Assembly (NCBI RefSeq): GCF_001673635.1
Contig: NZ_LZMH01000082.1
Span: 62,001-126,000, forward strand
Reading direction: 5' to 3'
Source of the DNA: Mycobacterium asiaticum
GTDB lineage: Bacteria; Actinomycetota; Actinomycetes; Mycobacteriales; Mycobacteriaceae
DNA length: 64,000 nucleotides
Notes under the pieces: generated by a model
Databases searched by the model: none
Seen by the model: only the letters and a program-made list of their open reading frames with translations
What the model was told of the DNA's origin: nothing
Shown here: in pieces, positions 59,605 to 64,000 of the stretch
How the letters are laid out: each line of letters starts with the position of its first letter
Position numbering within the stretch: position 1 is the first letter of the stretch
Made by a program: the position numbers and the translations under genes

Positions 59605-60411
59605 ATGACGAACAACCAAACGACAACTCACACCGAGCTTTTCGATCTGAGCGGGAAGTGCGCACTAGTCACCGGCGGCACCAGAGGCATTGGGATGATG
59701 ATCGCGGGTGGCCTTCTCCGCGCGGGCGCCCGCGTCGTCATCAGCTCACGCAAAGCAGACGCGTGCGCCCAGGCGCAGCGTTTACTGTCTGAATTCGGCG
59801 ACGTTCAAGCAATCCCGGCCGACCTGTCCAGACAAGACGAGTGTCAACGCCTCGCTGATCTGGTCACGGTTGACTCGGACCGCTTGGACATCCTCGTCAA
59901 CAACGCAGGAGCGATGTGGCGCGAACCGCTGGCGACGTTCCCGGACGAGGCCTGGGACATAGTGATCGACCTCAACCTCAAGTCACCGTTCTGGCTGGTG
60001 CAGGCGCTGCTCCCCGCACTTCGCAGGGCGGGCACCGCCGATGACCCCGCGCGAATCATCAACATCGGCAGTATTGCCGCCATCCACGTCGCCGCGTCGC
60101 CCAACTACTCGTACGCCAGCAGCAAGGCGGCACTGCATCAACTCACCAGAGTGCTTGCCAGAGAACTCGGCCCACAGCACGTCACGGTGAACGCGGTAGC
60201 ACCGGGGGTGTTTCCATCGCAAATGATGGCATCCACCCTCGATGCCGTCGGCGACACGATCGCGGCGGGGGCTCCGCTGCGCCGGCTCGGCCGCAACGAT
60301 GACATGGCGGGCATTGCCGTGTTTCTCGCCAGCCGAGCTGGGTCCTACCTCACCGGCACCATCATCCCGGTAGACGGCGGCGTCGCGACGACCGCAACGG
60401 GTACCCCCTAG
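59605..60411 (+). CDS. SDR family oxidoreductase
   Basis: 268 residues from ATG 59605 (GGAACGGAG upstream; the earlier ATG 59578 is less well placed). The cofactor loop is VTGGTRGIGMMIA, NNAG is intact (ILVNNAGAMW), the Ser lies in INIGSIAA, the Tyr/Lys pair is YASSK and the C-terminus is GTIIPVDGGVAT. A complete, probably active NADP-dependent enzyme. It is followed by an XRE/MmyB regulator on the same strand, a common regulator-SDR pairing in actinobacteria. Confidence 0.9.
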   Translation: MTNNQTTTHTELFDLSGKCALVTGGTRGIGMMIAGGLLRAGARVVISSRKADACAQAQRLLSEFGDVQAIPADLSRQDECQRLADLVTVDSDRLDILVNNAGAMWREPLATFPDEAWDIVIDLNLKSPFWLVQALLPALRRAGTADDPARIINIGSIAAIHVAASPNYSYASSKAALHQLTRVLARELGPQHVTVNAVAPGVFPSQMMASTLDAVGDTIAAGAPLRRLGRNDDMAGIAVFLASRAGSYLTGTIIPVDGGVATTATGTP

Positions 60412-60482
60412 ACGTTCCGCGTGAATTCGCGGGGTACCCGCGGTGCCTCCCTCAGCCTGCCGGACACACTTACGGTGGGGAG

Positions 60483-61376
60483 ATGGCCACGATGGATCTA
60501 CGCGCCGACATCCGGGAGTTTTTGAGCTCGCGTCGCGCCCGTATCGCACCCGAGCAGGCGGGCCTTCCTGCTTACGGCGGCAATCGTCGGGTCAAAGGTC
60601 TGCGTCGCGAAGAGGTAGCGCTACTGGCAGGAGTATCAGTCGACTATTACGTGCGCATGGAGCGCGGTAGCCTCGCTGGTGCCTCCGATGGCGTGCTCAA
60701 CGGGTTGGCCTCGGCGCTGCAACTCGACGAAGCCGAGCGCGACCACCTGTTCCACCTCGCGAGGCAATCCCGGGCACGCGGCGGCTCGCGGCGGCGCAGG
60801 CCTGCCGCGACGGTGCGCTCGACACTGCAGCAGGTACTCGACGCCTTCTCTGATGCGCCGGCCTGGATTCGTAACGGACGTTATGACGTACTCGCCATGA
60901 ATCAACTTGCGCGTGCGCTGTATTCACCCGTGCTGGCCGACCCGCGACGACCCGCGAACACTGCGCGGTTCGTCTATCTGAATCCCGAGGCGGCCAGAGA
61001 TTTCTTTGTCGATTACGATCAGCTTGCCGCTGACGCGGCCGCGAAACTACGTATGGAAGCCGGCCGAAATCCGCACGACGAGGAGCTGATAACCCTAGTC
61101 GGCGAACTGTCAACGTGCAGTGAGCTATTCCGGGAGCGGTGGGCATCTCAGGACGTGCGGCTGCAGCGCTCCGGGCGCAAGCGGGTGCACCATCCAATCG
61201 TGGGCCAGCTCGACTTGGACGTCGAATCCTTTGAACTGCCGGCGGATCCCGGCCTGCACCTCAACGTCTACACTGCGCCCGCGGGCACCCCGACCGCTGA
61301 CGGTCTGGCGCTCCTGGCGTCGTGGGCGGCCACTCAACAGAGGCTGGCGACCGAGCTCGAAGCACCTAGCGGATAG
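60483..61376 (+). CDS. XRE-family regulator with MmyB-like ligand domain
   Basis: 297 residues; ATG 60483, or ATG 60492. The helix-turn-helix covers about residues 35-75 (GLRREEVALLAGVSVDYYVR, then MERG), followed by the MmyB-like domain with APAWIRNGRYDVLAMNQLAR and RFVYLNPEAARDFF. The family binds fatty-acid-like ligands in its C-terminal domain and usually controls an adjacent SDR, here the 59605 gene. Confidence 0.92.
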   Translation: MATMDLRADIREFLSSRRARIAPEQAGLPAYGGNRRVKGLRREEVALLAGVSVDYYVRMERGSLAGASDGVLNGLASALQLDEAERDHLFHLARQSRARGGSRRRRPAATVRSTLQQVLDAFSDAPAWIRNGRYDVLAMNQLARALYSPVLADPRRPANTARFVYLNPEAARDFFVDYDQLAADAAAKLRMEAGRNPHDEELITLVGELSTCSELFRERWASQDVRLQRSGRKRVHHPIVGQLDLDVESFELPADPGLHLNVYTAPAGTPTADGLALLASWAATQQRLATELEAPSG

Positions 61377-61378
61377 TG

Positions 61379-61720
61379 TCAGGGCCAGCCTCGGCCACCC
61401 AGCCACAGCGGCGGTTCCTGGTCGTTGTACATGCTGTTGGGCCGCCATCGCTGTCTGTGCATCAGCCGACCGGCGTGGTGTTCGGCCACGTCCTTCAGGT
61501 ACTCGACGTCGTCGCTGGTCCACGGGTGCTGGCCGGTGCCGTCCAACCACCATCTCGGTTGGCCGTCCTGCTCGTAGCGGGTTATCCGGTAGCGCCAGGC
61601 GACGTGCCTTCCCTTGGCGTCAAGCTGCCAGTCCAGCAGCCGCGGGCGGATGGCCTCGGGTGTCGGCTCGACGTATTCCCGAGGGTAGGTGATCCGGATC
61701 TCGGCGAACTCACCGCCCAT
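61379..61720 (-). CDS. Small conserved-looking protein, unknown function
   Basis: 113 residues, not recognised. It is Trp- and Arg-rich: DWQLDAKGRHVAWRYRITRY, WWLDGTGQHPWTSDDVEYLK and QRWRPNSMY. No membrane segment. It ends two bases after the regulator gene (convergent) and starts 41 bases downstream of the P450 fusion gene's stop, on the same strand, so it could be co-transcribed with it. Confidence 0.65.
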   Translation of the reverse strand: MGGEFAEIRITYPREYVEPTPEAIRPRLLDWQLDAKGRHVAWRYRITRYEQDGQPRWWLDGTGQHPWTSDDVEYLKDVAEHHAGRLMHRQRWRPNSMYNDQEPPLWLGGRGWP

Positions 61721-61761
61721 GAATCAACTCTAGTGGAAGTGGCAATGTGCTGGAACGGCTT

Positions 61762-64000
61762 TCACCCGGCCCACACGTCCTCGACGTAATGGTCGGATTC
61801 GATGAGTCCGTTCAGCCACTGGCGGGCCTGACCGTCGTCGGCCCCCGTCCGCGCCCGATAGATGTCGAGGAACGAACCGCGCACGGCCGGCGCCATCCGC
61901 GCACCGTCACCGCACACATAGACGTGGGCGTCCTTGGCCGGGTCGCCCAACAGGTTCCACACGTCATCGGCGTCCGCGGCGATCCGGTCCTGGACGTAGC
62001 GAACACCGTCTTGCGGCGCGCGCGAGAACGCCGGGCGCATCTGCACGATGCCGATGGCTTCGGCCTGCTCGAACCGCTCACGGAAGATGTAATCGACCTC
62101 CGGGTCACGCACTCCGAAGAAGCAGAGCGCGGGCTCCACCGGGGCTCCCGCGCGCTGTGCGGCAAGTCGGTCACCCAGGAAACCCAGGAACGGTGCGACG
62201 CCGGTGCCGGCACTGACCAGGATGACGTTCTTGGCCGGATCGGCACCGGCCCGAAACGCCTGACGGGCCGGATCGACGCGGGCCCGGATCGTTTGTCCGG
62301 GTTGAACTGTCGCGAGGTAGTTGGAAGCGACCCCTTTGAACAGGCCGCGCCCGGATCGGGCCGGCGCGTCGAGCACACTGACGACCAGTCCTACCGTGCG
62401 TGGTGACAGCATCGACGACGATGCGATGGAATAGTGCCTCGGCACCATGGGGTCGAGCAGTTCCAGAAGCTCAGCACCGGTGAGCACGCAAGCCGGATAC
62501 TCGTTGAGGCATTCCAGCACGCTGAGGGGGCAGCCGTCCGGGGCCTCGGCCAGTTCGGCGAGCCGTTGGTGTTCGGCAGTATTGCTGTTGGCCGCCGCGA
62601 GACGGCGTAATTGACTGCTGGTCACGGGTTTCTGCAGTTCCACGAAGTGGGTGAGCAGTTCCCGGACACTGACCTCCCGATCCAGTGCGATGAGTCGTCT
62701 TGAGCTGCGCCGAGGGTTGATCGCGAGCCGCAGTCCAGGGTCGAGGCCAAGTTGGGTCAAAACGGTGTCGACGACCTCGGGCGGGTTGTCGGCCATCACC
62801 GTGAGGTGATCACCGGTGCGGTAGTCGAGGCCGTCCGGAAGCTCTACGCGGACATAGGTTTTGGCTTGACCCAGCCCAGGGCTGACCAGTTCGGTTCTCT
62901 CGACGACGGTCATTGGGATCACCGCCGACCGCGCGTCCATCGCCGCCGTGACCGGTCCGATGATCCGGCGCAACTCGTAGAGCGGTTCGGCCCCGTCCGT
63001 GACCGGCGCGGCGTTGGGGTCACCAAAACGTTCGGCCAGCGCCGACCACAGTGCGGCGGCGAACTCCTCAATCGCACCGACCATGTCCCCCGAGGTATCG
63101 GCCGCGGCCAGCGGGACCAATCGGTTGGCGTGCAGCTCCCCGAGCCGCTTGTCGATGCGCCGCGGAACCGCCTGGTAGGTGTCTGCCCAGTTGTGGTCAC
63201 CCACACCGAGGACCGCGACGTTGGGTGTCGGGTTCAGCGCGGTATCGGCGTCGAGCAGCCAGGTGAGGAAGGCCCGCGCATCGTCGGTCGGTTGTCCGTT
63301 GTAGGACGATGCGATGATCAGGATGGCCTCGGCTTCCGGGAAACCACCGACAGCGTCGTCGAGTGGCGCCACCGTGACACTGCATCCCAAAGCCGCTGCA
63401 TCGCCGTCGAATTGACGGGCTAGTGCGCGGCAAGTGCCGAGGTTTGAGCCGTGCAGGATCGCGAGTCGGGTGCCGGCCGTGATCGCCGTTGGTTGTTGCG
63501 CTGTGCTCTGTGTACCGGCAGCAGCGCCGGGTGTGTCGGTCCTACGGTCCTGCGGGGTGCGCCGGAGGACATCGAGACGGAATCCAACCGCTCGGCGGCT
63601 GTTCGGAGTCTCCCACTGCGGCACATAGTGGTAGGTGTCGATGAGGCGGTAGCGATGGATAACCCGGGCCAGCGCCATGGCCGCCTCATGTAGCGCGAAT
63701 TGCCGCCCGATGCATGATCGTGCTCCCGTTCCGAAGGGCTTGAACAACGCGCTCGGCCTGGCCGCCGAGCGTTCGGGAGCGAACCGGTCGGGATCGAACA
63801 GCTCGACGTTGTCGCCCCACTGCGGCTGGCGGTGCAATGCGCCGGTGAGCACCGTGACCGCCTCGCCGCGCTTGATCGGGTACTTGTCACCGATCACTGT
63901 GTCTTCCAGCGCCATTCGGTCGAAATGCAGCACCGGTGGGGATAGCCGCAGGGTTTCCTCGATGATCTGCCGCAAGTAGGTCAGCTTGCCGATGTCGTCG
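61762..64000 (-). CDS. CYP102-type self-sufficient P450-reductase fusion, N-terminus outside window
   Basis: The gene continues past the right edge; about 745 residues are visible. The first part is the end of a P450 domain: ExxR in EETLR, then KPFGTGARSCIGRQFALHE with the haem Cys. After a linker comes a flavodoxin-like FMN domain (LAILHGSNLGTCRALARQF, IIASSYNGQPTDDARAF). A FAD/NADPH reductase follows (YRTGDHLTVMADN, RHYSIASSSML, VILVSAGTGVAPFLGF) and ends in HYVEDVWAG. This is the order of P450 BM3, so it should hydroxylate fatty acids or similar lipids with NADPH and no separate redox partners. All reductase signatures appear intact. Confidence 0.95.
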   Translation of the reverse strand, partial: DDIGKLTYLRQIIEETLRLSPPVLHFDRMALEDTVIGDKYPIKRGEAVTVLTGALHRQPQWGDNVELFDPDRFAPERSAARPSALFKPFGTGARSCIGRQFALHEAAMALARVIHRYRLIDTYHYVPQWETPNSRRAVGFRLDVLRRTPQDRRTDTPGAAAGTQSTAQQPTAITAGTRLAILHGSNLGTCRALARQFDGDAAALGCSVTVAPLDDAVGGFPEAEAILIIASSYNGQPTDDARAFLTWLLDADTALNPTPNVAVLGVGDHNWADTYQAVPRRIDKRLGELHANRLVPLAAADTSGDMVGAIEEFAAALWSALAERFGDPNAAPVTDGAEPLYELRRIIGPVTAAMDARSAVIPMTVVERTELVSPGLGQAKTYVRVELPDGLDYRTGDHLTVMADNPPEVVDTVLTQLGLDPGLRLAINPRRSSRRLIALDREVSVRELLTHFVELQKPVTSSQLRRLAAANSNTAEHQRLAELAEAPDGCPLSVLECLNEYPACVLTGAELLELLDPMVPRHYSIASSSMLSPRTVGLVVSVLDAPARSGRGLFKGVASNYLATVQPGQTIRARVDPARQAFRAGADPAKNVILVSAGTGVAPFLGFLGDRLAAQRAGAPVEPALCFFGVRDPEVDYIFRERFEQAEAIGIVQMRPAFSRAPQDGVRYVQDRIAADADDVWNLLGDPAKDAHVYVCGDGARMAPAVRGSFLDIYRARTGADDGQARQWLNGLIESDHYVEDVWAG

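Noticed and set aside
59224..59631. Minus-strand open frame of 135 codons
   Set aside because: Arg/Ser/Cys-biased translation, no motif, and it would overlap the start of the SDR; taken as non-coding.
1..64000. CRISPR arrays, tRNA/rRNA genes, insertion sequences and phage genes
   Set aside because: No regular direct repeats with spacers, no cloverleaf or rRNA-like stretches, and no transposase or integrase motifs were seen on reading both strands.

Overview
The window looks like chromosomal DNA of a Mycobacterium, most likely a slow grower. The evidence is high G+C, many GTG/TTG starts, ATGA/GTGA overlaps, PE-domain proteins (two of them PE-lipase fusions), F420-type LLM oxidoreductases, mycofactocin-type dehydrogenases, many FadD/FadE/SDR/P450 genes and a Ser/Thr kinase with a MurJ-like ectodomain. 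No rRNA, tRNA, CRISPR array, insertion sequence or phage gene was seen.

Positions 1-35142 form a catabolic island: three acyl-CoA ligases (one cut by the left edge), three acyl-CoA dehydrogenases, three amidohydrolase-2 proteins, two CaiB/BaiF CoA-transferase genes (one a tandem fusion), a MaoC hydratase, two P450s, eight SDR-type proteins, three dihydrodipicolinate-reductase-like proteins, a Zn alcohol dehydrogenase, a frameshifted LLM oxidoreductase and a set of unrecognised membrane proteins. Most control regions between 1.9 and 27.7 kb, and probably one at 33.07 kb, carry a 16-bp inverted repeat close to GAGAAY-N4-RTTCTC, often over the likely -35 region of one or both divergent promoters. 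This suggests one unidentified regulator controls the island. A nested sub-cluster (28.8-33.0 kb) has its own TetR gene and its own operator (AACCTACA-N3-TGTATGTT type), found at two promoters. It includes a substrate-binding-protein homologue with no export signal, possibly a cytosolic sensor. The gene content fits CoA-dependent breakdown of a cyclic or branched alcohol/ketone/acid; the substrate cannot be read from sequence.

Positions 35143-38586 hold an LLM oxidoreductase, a small unknown protein, a PhyH-type dioxygenase, a two-domain VOC protein and an SRPBCC protein. Positions 38669-42620 look like cell-wall turnover and recycling: an M15 peptidase, a serine-hydrolase lipoprotein and a MurK-MurQ fusion. 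Positions 42703-47804 carry two PE-lipases flanking a receptor kinase and a short PE protein. Positions 47913-49790 are a TetR gene divergent from three small genes, with repeated TAGC-N3-GCTA operators. An 873-residue membrane protein follows that appears to be an alpha/beta hydrolase split by a membrane domain.

Positions 53227-59166 are a molybdenum hydroxylase set (FAD, 2Fe-2S and Mo subunits) facing its CoxE-like and MoxR-like accessory genes; the large subunit is not a form I CO dehydrogenase. The window ends with an SDR, an XRE/MmyB-type regulator, a small unknown gene and most of a CYP102-type P450-reductase fusion that runs off the right edge.
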